Part shown: piece by piece, positions 30,373 through 39,743 of the stretch
How the letters are laid out: each line of letters begins with the position of its first letter
How positions within the stretch are numbered: position 1 is the stretch's first letter
Source: Nevskia sp964451925
GTDB taxonomy: Bacteria; Pseudomonadota; Gammaproteobacteria; Nevskiales; Nevskiaceae
Length of the DNA stretch: 64,000 bases
Assembly: GCA_964451925.1 (NCBI GenBank)
Contig: CAYVKA010000001.1
Location: forward strand, 62,001-126,000
Reading direction: 5' to 3'
The notes under the pieces: generated by a model
The model's database searches: none
What the model saw: the letters and a program-made list of their open reading frames with translations, nothing else
What the model was told of the DNA's origin: nothing
Translations under genes and position numbers: made by a program

Positions 30373-32778
30373 GGAGAGCCATTCAAAATCGCAGTGATCG
30401 GCTCCGGCCCCGCCGGCCTGTCCGCGGCTGCGCGCGCCGCGGAGCTTGGGCTGTCGCACGTGCTGCTGGAAGCCGAAGCGCACCTGTCCAATACCATTTT
30501 CCGCTACCAGAAGGGCAAGTATGTGATGGCCGAGCCGGCCATCCTGCCGCTGCGCAGCCCGGTGTCGTTCGCCGCCGGCAAGCGCGAGCCGATCCTGGAC
30601 AAGTGGAACCAGGAAGCCAGCGCGCTCAAGATCAACCAGCGCCTGCGCAGCGAGGTCACCGCCGTGAGCGGCTCGCGCGGCGCGTTCAGCATCAAGGTCG
30701 GTGACGGCAGCGTCATCAATGCCGAGCATGTGGTACTGGCCATCGGCATGCAGGGCAATATCCGCAAGCTCGGCTGCCCCGGCGAGGACGCCGAGTTCGT
30801 GCAGTACCAGCTCGACGACCCGGACGCGTACAACGACGAGACCATCATCGTGGTCGGCGCCGGCGACGCCGCGATCGAGAACGCCATCGCGCTGTCCGAG
30901 CGCAACAAGGTGATCATCGTCAACCGCCGCGACGAATTCGACCGCGCCAAGGCGGCCAACAACGCCGCCATCCTCAAGGCCATCGCCGACGGCCGCATCC
31001 AGTGCTTCTACAACAGCGGCCCGCGCAAGGCCGAGGAACAGGCCGAGCGGCGCCCGCGCGGCCTGATGGTGCTGAACACCGCCTCGGGCGAGGTGCACCT
31101 GCCCTGCGACCGCGTCATCGCCCGCCTCGGCGCCACGCCGCCGCGCAAGTTCGTCGAATCCTGCGGTGTGGTGTTCCCCACGCCCGACCCGACCAGCCTG
31201 CCGGCGGTGTCCGGCACCTACGAATCGAACGTTCCGGGCCTGCACATCATCGGCGCCCTGGCCGGCTTCCCGCTGATCAAGCAGGCCATGAACCAGGGCT
31301 ACGAGGTGGTCGAGTTCATCCTCGGCAACAACGTCGAGCCGGCCGACGAGCCGCTGCTGCGCAAGAAGTTCGGCGCCCTGCCCGGCTTCACCACGGTGGA
31401 CGCGGCGCTGGAGCAGGTGCAGCAGCGGGTGCCGGTGCTGGCGCCGTTGACGCGCCTGCAGTTGCGCGAGTTCCTGCTCGACTCCGACCTGCGCACGCCG
31501 CCCCAGGGCGAGGTTGTGTTCGAGCGCAACGACTACAGCGACAGTTTCTATTCCATCGTCGACGGCCAGGTCGAGATCGAACTGCCCGGCGGCAGCGGCG
31601 ACCAGATCAGGACCGTCACGCTCGGCCCCGGCGAGTTTTTCGGCGAGATGAGCCTGATCTCCGGCCGGCGCCGCTCCGCCACGGTGCGCGCCGGCCACGG
31701 CTGCGTACTGGTGGAAACACCGCGCCGCTCGATGAACAAGCTGATCTATTCGGTGCCGGCAGTGAAGCGGGTGGTTGACGAGGCTTTCCTGCGCCGCGCC
31801 ATCCTCGCCAACATCGCCCCGGACGCGCCGCCGGCCACGGTCGCCGAACTGGTGTCCAGCGCCTCGGTGCTGGCCTTCAAGCCGGGCGAGACCCTGTTCC
31901 GCGAGGGCGAGCCGGGCGACTGCCTGCACCTGATCCGCAAGGGTTCGGCCACCATCTCGCGCCATATGGAAGGCCGCGACGTGGTGCTGGCCTACGTCCC
32001 CGCCGGCCAGTACGTCGGCGAAATGGCCCTGGTCAGCAACCTGCCGCGTTCCGCCACCGCCACCGCGGCGGTGGCCACCGAGACCATCCGCATCGAAGGC
32101 GCGGCCTTCAAGACCCTGCTGGCGCGCATGCCGGCGGTGAAGGAGCGGGTGGAGGAGCGCTACCGCAGCCGCCTGGCGCGCAACGTCTCGGCGCTGCAGC
32201 AGCCGGAGCGTGGCGGCATCATCGGCTTCCTGATGGCGCAGGGCGTCGGTGAAGCCACCGACGTGCTGCTGATCGACGAATCGCTGTGCGTGCGTTGCGA
32301 CCAGTGCGAGAAGGCCTGCGCCGACACCCACGGCGGCCTGTCGCGCCTGGACCGCGAGGCCGGGCCGACCTTCGAAACGCTGCATGTGCCGACGTCCTGC
32401 CGTCACTGCGAGCACCCGCACTGCATGAAGGACTGCCCGCCCGACGCCATCAAGCGCGCCCCCAACGGCGAGGTGTTCATCAGCGATTCGTGCATCGGCT
32501 GCGGCAACTGCCAGCGCAACTGCCCGTATGGCGTGATCCAGATGGGCGTGGAAAGCAAGAGCAAGCCGAGCCTGTGGCGCTGGATGCTGTTCGGCGGCCG
32601 CGAGCCCGGGGTCGACGATCACGACCATCACCATTACGGCGACACGCCGAAAAAAGCGGCCAAGTGCGACATGTGCAAGAGCCTGCCCGGCGGCCCGGCT
32701 TGCGTGCGCGCCTGCCCCACCGGCGCGGCGCGGCGTGTCAGCCCCGAACAATTCCTGCGCGTAGCCCGTAAAGAATGA
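30370..32778 (+). CDS. FAD/NAD(P)H oxidoreductase - two cNMP-binding domains - 4x[4Fe-4S] fusion
   Basis: 802 residues, no signal peptide, predicted cytoplasmic. Residues ~1-330: thioredoxin-reductase-like flavoprotein with GSGPAGLSAA (FAD) and VVGAGDAAIENA (NAD(P)); no CxxC redox pair. About 360-480 and 490-610: two cyclic-nucleotide domains, both keeping the phosphate-binding cassette (FGEMSLISGRRRSATVRA; VGEMALVSNLPRSATA). About 640-800: DmsB/NrfC-like ferredoxin domain with four cysteine clusters (CVRCDQCEKAC, CRHCEHPHCMKDC, CIGCGNCQRNC, CDMC...CVRAC). I infer an NAD(P)H-linked electron entry point controlled by cNMP. ATG 30370 chosen; a TTG at 30361 is in frame. The next gene overlaps by 4 bp. 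Confidence 0.88.
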   Translation: MGEPFKIAVIGSGPAGLSAAARAAELGLSHVLLEAEAHLSNTIFRYQKGKYVMAEPAILPLRSPVSFAAGKREPILDKWNQEASALKINQRLRSEVTAVSGSRGAFSIKVGDGSVINAEHVVLAIGMQGNIRKLGCPGEDAEFVQYQLDDPDAYNDETIIVVGAGDAAIENAIALSERNKVIIVNRRDEFDRAKAANNAAILKAIADGRIQCFYNSGPRKAEEQAERRPRGLMVLNTASGEVHLPCDRVIARLGATPPRKFVESCGVVFPTPDPTSLPAVSGTYESNVPGLHIIGALAGFPLIKQAMNQGYEVVEFILGNNVEPADEPLLRKKFGALPGFTTVDAALEQVQQRVPVLAPLTRLQLREFLLDSDLRTPPQGEVVFERNDYSDSFYSIVDGQVEIELPGGSGDQIRTVTLGPGEFFGEMSLISGRRRSATVRAGHGCVLVETPRRSMNKLIYSVPAVKRVVDEAFLRRAILANIAPDAPPATVAELVSSASVLAFKPGETLFREGEPGDCLHLIRKGSATISRHMEGRDVVLAYVPAGQYVGEMALVSNLPRSATATAAVATETIRIEGAAFKTLLARMPAVKERVEERYRSRLARNVSALQQPERGGIIGFLMAQGVGEATDVLLIDESLCVRCDQCEKACADTHGGLSRLDREAGPTFETLHVPTSCRHCEHPHCMKDCPPDAIKRAPNGEVFISDSCIGCGNCQRNCPYGVIQMGVESKSKPSLWRWMLFGGREPGVDDHDHHHYGDTPKKAAKCDMCKSLPGGPACVRACPTGAARRVSPEQFLRVARKE

Positions 32779-33740
32779 GCGCCGCCGAATCCGCAACGGT
32801 GCCCGCGGCCGCGATGCACGAGGGTTTCCTCGTCCATGCGCGCTTCCGCTACCTCAAGCTGGCCTCGCTGCTGTGCGTGCTGGCGGTGGTGGCGTACTGG
32901 TGGCACAACCCGGCGGGCGGCGCCAACGGCGGCACCTGGCTGGGATACACGCTGGGCACCATCGGCGCTCTGCTGATCGTGTGGCTGACCTGGCTGGGCC
33001 GGCGCAAGCGCAAATACGCCTCGCGCCTGGGCACGGTGCGCGGCTGGCTGTCGGCTCATGTGTACCTGGGCCTGTCGCTGGTAACGATCGCCACGCTGCA
33101 CACCGGTTTCCATTTCGGCTGGAACGTGCACACCCTGTCCTACGTGTTGATGCTGGGGGTGATCGCCAGCGGCGTCTACGGCATCGTGGTCTACGCCCGC
33201 TACCCGACCCTGATCACCGTCAACCGCGACCAGGGCAACCGCGACGCCTGGCTGGCCGAGCTGGATGAACTCAACGAGCAGTCGCTGAAGCTGGCCGACA
33301 CGCTCGATGCGCAGACCCACCAGGTGATCGTGCGCTCGATCGACCGCATCCGCATCGGCGGCGGCCTGCGCGCCCAGCTGCTCGGGCCGCGGCAGCCGGT
33401 GCGCAGCGCCTTCGAGCAGGTGAAGAAGGAGCTGAGCGAGACCACCAGCTTCATGGCCAGCCAGGTGCGTCCGCGGCGCAACGCGCCGGCGATCGCCCCG
33501 GACACCACCTCCACCGTCATGTTCATGGCCGGGCAGCTGGCCGGCAGCAGCCAGGACAACGAGAACGTGCAGAAGCTGCTCGATCTCATCGCGCGCCGCC
33601 GCGACTTGACCAGCCGCATCAACCGCGATATCCGCCTGCATGCGCAGATGCAGATCTGGCTGTACATCCACGTGCCGCTGACCTTCGCCCTGCTGGCGGC
33701 GCTGATCGCGCACATCCTCTCCGTATTCATCTACTGGTAG
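32775..33740 (+). CDS. Membrane b-type cytochrome-like subunit
   Basis: 321 residues with four transmembrane helices (about 27-43, 55-75, 95-140 as a pair, 295-320). Histidines fall at positions suited to bis-His haem b: AHVYLGLSLVTIATLHTGFH and, in the last helix, YIHVPLTFALLAALIAHIL. A charged helical cytoplasmic domain (about 145-290) lies between helices 3/4 and the last one. I infer that it takes electrons from the upstream flavo-iron-sulfur protein into the membrane or quinone pool, like the C subunit of DmsBC/NrfCD-type systems, though the fold differs. Starts with ATGA overlap. Confidence 0.75.
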   Translation: MSAAESATVPAAAMHEGFLVHARFRYLKLASLLCVLAVVAYWWHNPAGGANGGTWLGYTLGTIGALLIVWLTWLGRRKRKYASRLGTVRGWLSAHVYLGLSLVTIATLHTGFHFGWNVHTLSYVLMLGVIASGVYGIVVYARYPTLITVNRDQGNRDAWLAELDELNEQSLKLADTLDAQTHQVIVRSIDRIRIGGGLRAQLLGPRQPVRSAFEQVKKELSETTSFMASQVRPRRNAPAIAPDTTSTVMFMAGQLAGSSQDNENVQKLLDLIARRRDLTSRINRDIRLHAQMQIWLYIHVPLTFALLAALIAHILSVFIYW

Positions 33741-33805
33741 TCCCCGTGCCCATCTCGCACCCGACACCGGACATGATTCCCGACGGGGCTTGCCTCACCC
33801 CGGCA

Positions 33806-33834
33806 GCCGCTCCTGGGCGCAGAGGAGCAGCGGC
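33806..33834 (+). promoter_or_regulatory. Hairpin in the leader of the FHA-decaheme gene
   Basis: GCCGCTCCT (33806-33814) can pair with AGGAGC-A-GCGGC (33823-33834) with one bulged A. It lies in the only sizeable gap (115 bp) early in the operon, 22 bp before the GTG start. It could be a processing or attenuation site. Confidence 0.35.
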
Positions 33835-33855
33835 CATCGGCCGAACGGAGGACCC

Positions 33856-35640
33856 GTGCGCTTCCTGATCCGCACCTGGACCCGACAAGGCGGCGAGAAC
33901 GTCTCGCAGGACCGCGAGCTGGAGTGCGATCGCCTGCGCATCGGCCGCGGCACCGACCAGGATATCCAGCTGCCGGACCTGCGCATCGCGCTGGCCCACG
34001 CCGAACTGGTGCGCAGCGGCAAGAACGCCATGCTGGTGACCAAGCCGGGCGCGGCCATGCTGGTCAATGGCATGCCGTCGACCGAGCACAAGCTGCACGG
34101 CGGCGACGTGGCCACCATCGGCCGCTATCAGCTGACGGTGCTGCCCGGCACCGGCGGTGCCGACCTGCAGATCGACGTCGAGGAGCGCGTCTCGGCGCGT
34201 GACGAGAAGGCGCAGCGGCAGACGCGCCTGAGCATGACCCTGGCCGAAGTGCTGCCGACACGGCGGCGCCTTTCGTGGCTGCTGTTCCTGCCGGTATTGC
34301 TGCTGAGCTTCGCGCTGCCGGCGTGGCTGCGCTTCCGCAACCCGCCGCCGCCGCCGGTGGCGCAATCCGACTACAAGCCGCCGCAAGCGCCGTCCGGCAT
34401 GGCCGCGTTCACGCCCAGCGACCATTTCTGGGTGCCGGGCCAGTCGAGCAGCGCCCACGCCTATTTCCAGAACGACTGCGCGCAGTGCCACAAGACCGCC
34501 TTCGAGCGCGTGCCCAACCAGGCCTGCCTGGGCTGCCACAAGGGCACGCCGGAGCATGTCAACGACGTGCGCTGGCTCAAGCTCGACGATTTCGCCAAGG
34601 CGCGCTGCGAGGACTGCCATCATGAGCACATGGGCGACGCGGCGCTGGTGATGCGCAGCAGCGCCCAGTGCAGCGCCTGCCACGCCCAGCCGCAGCAGCG
34701 CTTCCCCGGCATCAAGCTGCAGAACGCCGCGGACTTCTCGCAGCACCATCCGCAATTCACGCCGCAGGTGGCGCGCTACGACGTGGTGATGCGCAGTTTC
34801 CGCTGGCTGCAGGCCGACCCGGAACAGCCGGCGACGCTGCACTCCGACACCAACCTGAAGTACCCGCACGACAAGCACCTCGACCCGAAAGGCCTGAAGT
34901 CGCCCGACGGCAAGAAAGTGCTGGTCTGCGCCGACTGCCACGAACCGGATGCCTCCGGCGTGTCGTTCAAGCCGATCGACATGCAGAAACATTGCGCCGC
35001 CTGCCACAAGCTCGATTTCGATCCGGACGACCCCGAGCGCAGCGTGCCGCACGCGCAGCCGGCGCAGGTGGTCGGGGTGATCCGCGACTACTACGCCCGC
35101 GCCGCGTTGACCGGCGGCGTGAAAAAAACCGGAGCGCCGGAAATCGTGCAGCTGCGGCGCAAGCCCGGCGAGCAGCTGACGCCGCCGCAGGCCCGCGCCG
35201 CGCTGGAATGGGCCGACCACCAGTCCGCCATCGTCGTCGACGAGGTGTTCGACAAGCGCGTCTGCGGCTACTGCCACGTGGTCCAGCGCAGCGGCGACCC
35301 GGCGCTGCCCTGGAGCGTGGAGCCGGTGATGCTGGCGCGCCACCGGCTCGACCATGCCCGCTTCGACCACCAGGCGCACCGCAGCGAGAAATGCGAAAGC
35401 TGCCATGACGCCGCCAAGTCCAAACTGAGCACCGACGTGCTGCTGCCGGAACTCAAACGCTGCCGCGACTGCCACGGCGATCCGGGTGGTGTCGCGCGCA
35501 TTCCGTCGAGCTGCATCGAGTGCCACGGCTACCACATTTCCACCGAACACCAGATGGGCATGCCGGACAAGCTGGCGCCCACCCCTGTGACGGCGCCAGG
35601 CAGCGCGCGGGCGGCCGGGCCGATGGAGCCACACTCGTGA
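33856..35640 (+). CDS. FHA domain - transmembrane - decaheme cytochrome c fusion
   Basis: 594 residues. Residues ~1-110 form a cytoplasmic FHA domain (GRGTDQDIQLPDLRIALAHAEL), which in known proteins binds phosphothreonine. One transmembrane helix (about 139-159) follows, then a Pro-rich linker. The periplasmic part has ten haem sites in order: CAQCH, CLGCH, CEDCH, CSACH, CADCH, CAACH, CGYCH, CESCH, CRDCH, CIECH. Type II topology puts haems in the periplasm. The start is GTG 33856 behind a strong GGAGGA; upstream in-frame codons lack support. The combination suggests Ser/Thr phosphorylation can influence electron transfer. Overlaps the next gene by 4 bp (GTGA). Confidence 0.9.
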   Translation: MRFLIRTWTRQGGENVSQDRELECDRLRIGRGTDQDIQLPDLRIALAHAELVRSGKNAMLVTKPGAAMLVNGMPSTEHKLHGGDVATIGRYQLTVLPGTGGADLQIDVEERVSARDEKAQRQTRLSMTLAEVLPTRRRLSWLLFLPVLLLSFALPAWLRFRNPPPPPVAQSDYKPPQAPSGMAAFTPSDHFWVPGQSSSAHAYFQNDCAQCHKTAFERVPNQACLGCHKGTPEHVNDVRWLKLDDFAKARCEDCHHEHMGDAALVMRSSAQCSACHAQPQQRFPGIKLQNAADFSQHHPQFTPQVARYDVVMRSFRWLQADPEQPATLHSDTNLKYPHDKHLDPKGLKSPDGKKVLVCADCHEPDASGVSFKPIDMQKHCAACHKLDFDPDDPERSVPHAQPAQVVGVIRDYYARAALTGGVKKTGAPEIVQLRRKPGEQLTPPQARAALEWADHQSAIVVDEVFDKRVCGYCHVVQRSGDPALPWSVEPVMLARHRLDHARFDHQAHRSEKCESCHDAAKSKLSTDVLLPELKRCRDCHGDPGGVARIPSSCIECHGYHISTEHQMGMPDKLAPTPVTAPGSARAAGPMEPHS

Positions 35641-37571
35641 GGCAACTCTATTTCCTGTTCGCGCTGGGCCTGGGCCTGGCACTGGCCTGCTGTGGCGGCG
35701 GCGGTTCCGACAGCGGCTGCAGCGGCAACTGTCAGCAGTCCCTGCCGCAGCAGCTCAGCACGTCCGACGTGCAGCAGGTCATCGCCCAGGCCGTGGCCGA
35801 GGCGCAGGCGCAGAATGCCGGCGCCACCATCGCCGTGGTCGACCGCGTCGGCAACGTGCTGGCGGTGTTCAAGATGAGCCAGGCGTCCAACAACCTGACC
35901 GTCAATTCGGAGCGCAATACCGGCACCGGCCTCGACGGGCTCAGCGTGGTGCCGGCCTCGCTGGGCGCGATCGCCAAGGCCATCACCGGGGCCTATCTCA
36001 GCTCCGAAGGCAATGCCTTCTCCACCCGCACCGCCAGCCAGATCGTGCAGGAGCACTTCAACCCCGGCGAACTCGGGCAGCCGGGCGGGCCGCTGTTCGG
36101 CGTGCAGTTCAGCTCCCTGCCCTGCTCGGACTTCAATACGCGCTTCGCCGGCGGCGCCGCGGACATCGGCCCCAAGCGCTCGCCGCTGGGCCTGTCGGCG
36201 GACAGCGGCGGCTTCCCGCTGTACAAGAACGGCACCGTGGTCGGCGGCGTCGGCGTGCTGGCCGATGGCGTCTACAGCCTGGACCTGGACATCACCACGC
36301 CGGAGCGGGGCGTGGACGAGCTCATCGCCATCGCCGCCACTTCCGGCTTCGACGCGCCCAGCGACCGCCGCGCCGACCGCATCACGGTCGGCGGCAAGAC
36401 CCTGCGTTACACCGACGTCGAGGTCAGCGACACCGCCACCGGCGGCCACAATACCTTGACCTACGCCGCCGCCAGCGCCAGCGGCGCGCTGATCGCGGTG
36501 CCCGGGTACAACGGCGCCGCCATCCTGGCCGGCACCGCCTTCGGCACGCCGCAGTCCGGTTATGCGCCGGCCACCGAGGCGGCCTTCAACGGTCTCGATG
36601 CTTTCCGGCTGGTGGATACCGCCGGCAATCCGCGCTACCCGCCGAAAGCGGGCAAGGACGGCCTGCTCAACGCCGCCGAGGTGACAGCCCTGCTGCAGAA
36701 CGGGATCGCCGTGGCCAACCGCACCCGCGCCCAGATCCGCCTGCCGCTGGGTTCGCAGATGCGCGGCTCGTTCGTGGTGGTCGACACGCTCGGCAGCGTG
36801 CTCGGCGTGCTGCGCACGCGCGACGCTCCGGTGTTCGGCACCGACGTGGCCTTGCAGAAAGCGCGCACGGCGATGTTCTTCTCCTCCCCCGGCGCCAATA
36901 GCGCCTTGCAGAACGCCGGCTCCGTCACCTACCTGAAGCCGCAGGGCAACGGCCCCGGCAACAACACCGTGAGCTTCCCGGCCTATGCCCAGGCGATGAC
37001 CGCCTTCGTTGGCACCAACGCGCTCAATGGCACCTATGCCTACAGTGCCCGCGCCGTCGGCAACCTGGCGCGCCCGTTCTACCCCGACGGCATTGACGCC
37101 AATGCCAACGGCCCGCTGAGCAAGCCCTATCCGCAATGGAGCCCGTTCTCCACCGGCCTGCAGCTGGACATGGATTACGAACGCATCGCCCAGCACGTGC
37201 TGTTCGCGCTCGGCGCCGGTCCTGACGACAGCGCCAGCTGCGCCGGGCCGCCGGCCGGGGCCGGCTTCAACACCACCGTGCCGGCGGCGCTGGGCGATGG
37301 CCTGCAGATCTTCGCCGGCGGCGTGCCGGTGTACCGCGGCAATCAGCTGGTCGGCGCAGTCGGCGTGTCCGGCGACGGCATCGACCAGGATGACATGGTG
37401 GCCTTCCTCGGCGTCTACAACGCCGGCCAGGCCCTGGGCACCATCAGCAACGCGCCGCAGGCCATGCGCATCGACCAGCTCAGCATCCAGGGGCAGAACG
37501 TGCGCTACGTCGAGTGCCCGCAGGGGCCGTTCCTGGACAGCAACGAGCAGTCGCCATGCGACGGCAAATGA
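35637..37571 (+). CDS. Lipoprotein with two GlcG/HbpS-like (DUF336) domains
   Basis: 644 residues. The signal peptide ends in a lipobox (LGLGLALACC), so the mature protein is lipid-anchored, followed by a Gly/Ser/Cys-rich spacer. Two halves each show the GlcG/HbpS pattern: AEAQAQNAGATIAVVDRVGNVLAVFKM with a later GGFPLYKNGTVVGGVGV, and NRTRAQIRLPLGSQMRGSFVVVDTLGSVLGVLR with GGVPVYRGNQLVGAVGVSGDG. HbpS proteins bind haem or iron; here it may bind or protect haem for the cytochromes (inference). GTG start in a GTGA overlap; its stop overlaps the next ATG. Confidence 0.82.
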   Translation: MRQLYFLFALGLGLALACCGGGGSDSGCSGNCQQSLPQQLSTSDVQQVIAQAVAEAQAQNAGATIAVVDRVGNVLAVFKMSQASNNLTVNSERNTGTGLDGLSVVPASLGAIAKAITGAYLSSEGNAFSTRTASQIVQEHFNPGELGQPGGPLFGVQFSSLPCSDFNTRFAGGAADIGPKRSPLGLSADSGGFPLYKNGTVVGGVGVLADGVYSLDLDITTPERGVDELIAIAATSGFDAPSDRRADRITVGGKTLRYTDVEVSDTATGGHNTLTYAAASASGALIAVPGYNGAAILAGTAFGTPQSGYAPATEAAFNGLDAFRLVDTAGNPRYPPKAGKDGLLNAAEVTALLQNGIAVANRTRAQIRLPLGSQMRGSFVVVDTLGSVLGVLRTRDAPVFGTDVALQKARTAMFFSSPGANSALQNAGSVTYLKPQGNGPGNNTVSFPAYAQAMTAFVGTNALNGTYAYSARAVGNLARPFYPDGIDANANGPLSKPYPQWSPFSTGLQLDMDYERIAQHVLFALGAGPDDSASCAGPPAGAGFNTTVPAALGDGLQIFAGGVPVYRGNQLVGAVGVSGDGIDQDDMVAFLGVYNAGQALGTISNAPQAMRIDQLSIQGQNVRYVECPQGPFLDSNEQSPCDGK

Positions 37572-39739
37572 ACCGCTGGGTGCTGTGCAGCGCGCTCGGC
37601 ACGCTGCTGGCCGTCACCGCCCCGTCGCAAGCGGCGGTGCAGACCTACGGCCCGGTGAAGGCCCAGGAGAGCCTGTCGCAGATCGCCTATGCGCTGCGCC
37701 CGGAAAAGACGCGCCTGTGCACCTACCAGACCATCACGGCGATCTACCGCGCCAATCCCGACGCCTTCGCCGGCTCGCCCGAACACATCCGGCCGGGCAG
37801 CGTACTGCGCATTCCGGAGGCGCAGGACATCACCGCCATCCCGGCCAGCGAGGCCTACGGCGTGTATCGTGCCGCAGCGGCGCCGGCAGCGCCGCCGCCG
37901 CGGGTGGCAGCCGCCGCTCCGGCGCCGGAGATGCAGCACCCCGCGGCCGCGACCGTAGAGCCGATGCCGGCGGAAGTGCCGCGGCCGGCGCTGAAAAGCG
38001 AAACCGCGATGCGCCAGCCGGTCGAGGCCGCCAGCGCACCGGAGGACGGCAGCCCCGAAATCCGCCGCCGCACCGGCGAACAGCGCACGGTGCCGGGCGA
38101 CACCGAGCCGCTGCCCGACCCCAACCGCGTCGGCCGCCTGGCTCCGGTGGCGGCGCCGGAAGCGTGGAAGGAATGGGAGATCGCGCCGGTCCCGGACCGC
38201 TGGCGCCTGCTCAACACGCTCGGGCTGGTGCCGCAGCATTGGTACGACCCCTACAACCAGAACACCTACAAGGCCGACAAGCCGATCCGCCACGGCGACG
38301 AGTTCATCAACCTCAACGTCATCTCGGACACGATCTACGAGTACCGCCGCCTGCCGGTGCCGGTGGGCGGCCAGGGCACCAACATGCCGGGCGAAAACGG
38401 CATCTTCGGCGGCGAGGACCAGGCGCTGTTCAACACCAACCTGATCCTGTCGGCGGTGTACATCAAGGGCGACACCACCTTCAAGCCGCCCGAATACGAG
38501 CTGCACCTGACGCCGGTGCTGAACTACAACTACACCACTTCGGAGGAAGCCGGCGCGCTCAACGTCAACCCGGCGCGCGGCCGCTACCGTTCCGACCAGT
38601 TCATCGGCCTGCAGGAGGCCTTCGTCGACTACCACCTGCGCAATGTCTCCGACCGCTACGACTTCGACAGCGTGCGCTTCGGCATCCAGCCGTTCTCCTC
38701 CGATTTCCGCGGCTTCCTGTTCCAGGACAACCAGCTGGCGCTGCGCTTCTTCGGCACCCGCGACAACAACCGCTGGCAGTACAACATCGCCTGGATCCGC
38801 CGCCTGGAGAAGAACACCAACAGCGGCCTCAACGACGTCACGGTCAAGCCGCGCAACGACGATACCTACATCGTCAACGTCTACCGCCAGGACTTCCCGG
38901 TGCTGGCCTTCACCTCGCAGCTGACGCTGGCGCACAACCGCAACCGCGAGAACGGCGAGCAGTTCTACGACGACAACGGCTTCCTGCAGCGCCCGGCGCC
39001 GATCGGCCTGGAGACGCCGCGCAAGTACCAGGTGACCTACCTGGGCTACAACGGCGACGGCCACTTCGGCCGCCTCAACCTGACCATGTCGACCTATCTG
39101 GCGCTGGGCCACCAGGATCACGGCGTGTTCTACGACGGCGCCCGCCGCATCCGCGGCGAATTCGCCGCGGCGGAAGCCTCCTACGACATCGACTGGCTGC
39201 GCCTGCGCCTGAGCGCGGTCTACGCCAGCGGCGACCACAATCCCTACAACGGCACCGCCACCGGTTTCGACGCCATCTTCGAAAATCCGATCATCGCCGG
39301 GGCCGACACCAGTTTCTGGATCCGCCAGGCGGTGCCGCTGATCGGCGGCGGCGGCGTGACCCTGTCACAGCGCAACGGCGAGCTGGCCGACCTGCGCTCC
39401 AGCAAGGACTTCGGCCAGTCCAACTTCGAGAACCCCGGCGTGATCCTGATCGGCCTGGGCGCCGACGCCGACCTGCTGCCGCAGCTGCGCCAGTCGTTCA
39501 ACTTCAACCACCTGTGGTTCGACAGCGCGCAGACCGTGGCGGTGGCGCGCAACCAGGCGCTGCACTCCAACAGCATCGGCTGGGACCTGTCGACCGCGCT
39601 GATCTACCGGCCGTTCTTCACCCAGAACATCATCTTCCGCCTGTCCGGCGCCATGCTCATCCCGGACGACGGCTACCGCGCCCTGTTCCCCGACAAATAC
39701 CAGTACTCGGTGCTGGGCAACCTGATCCTGACGTACTGA
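37568..39739 (+). CDS. LysM/FimV-type N-terminus fused to outer-membrane beta-barrel
   Basis: 723 residues. Signal peptide to about residue 21, then a FimV/LysM-like segment (YGPVKAQESLSQIAYALRP ... IRPGSVLRIP), an Ala/Pro-rich linker (about 95-200), and a C-terminal region of about 510 residues rich in aromatic, alternating strands ending LGNLILTY. It contains DUF1302-like barrel features (NQLALRFFGTRDNNRWQYN, HGVFYDGARRIRGEF). LysM would tie the barrel to peptidoglycan. Next to a decaheme cytochrome it may act as the porin of a porin-cytochrome conduit; this is inference. ATG 37568 overlaps the upstream stop. Confidence 0.78.
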   Translation: MNRWVLCSALGTLLAVTAPSQAAVQTYGPVKAQESLSQIAYALRPEKTRLCTYQTITAIYRANPDAFAGSPEHIRPGSVLRIPEAQDITAIPASEAYGVYRAAAAPAAPPPRVAAAAPAPEMQHPAAATVEPMPAEVPRPALKSETAMRQPVEAASAPEDGSPEIRRRTGEQRTVPGDTEPLPDPNRVGRLAPVAAPEAWKEWEIAPVPDRWRLLNTLGLVPQHWYDPYNQNTYKADKPIRHGDEFINLNVISDTIYEYRRLPVPVGGQGTNMPGENGIFGGEDQALFNTNLILSAVYIKGDTTFKPPEYELHLTPVLNYNYTTSEEAGALNVNPARGRYRSDQFIGLQEAFVDYHLRNVSDRYDFDSVRFGIQPFSSDFRGFLFQDNQLALRFFGTRDNNRWQYNIAWIRRLEKNTNSGLNDVTVKPRNDDTYIVNVYRQDFPVLAFTSQLTLAHNRNRENGEQFYDDNGFLQRPAPIGLETPRKYQVTYLGYNGDGHFGRLNLTMSTYLALGHQDHGVFYDGARRIRGEFAAAEASYDIDWLRLRLSAVYASGDHNPYNGTATGFDAIFENPIIAGADTSFWIRQAVPLIGGGGVTLSQRNGELADLRSSKDFGQSNFENPGVILIGLGADADLLPQLRQSFNFNHLWFDSAQTVAVARNQALHSNSIGWDLSTALIYRPFFTQNIIFRLSGAMLIPDDGYRALFPDKYQYSVLGNLILTY

Positions 39740-39743
39740 CGCC

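Noticed and set aside
30064..32796. 910-residue minus-strand open frame across the flavin/cNMP/iron-sulfur gene
   Set aside because: Shadow of the plus-strand gene, whose FAD, cNMP and cysteine motifs are intact. The antisense product has no recognisable pattern and would also cover the divergent promoter.
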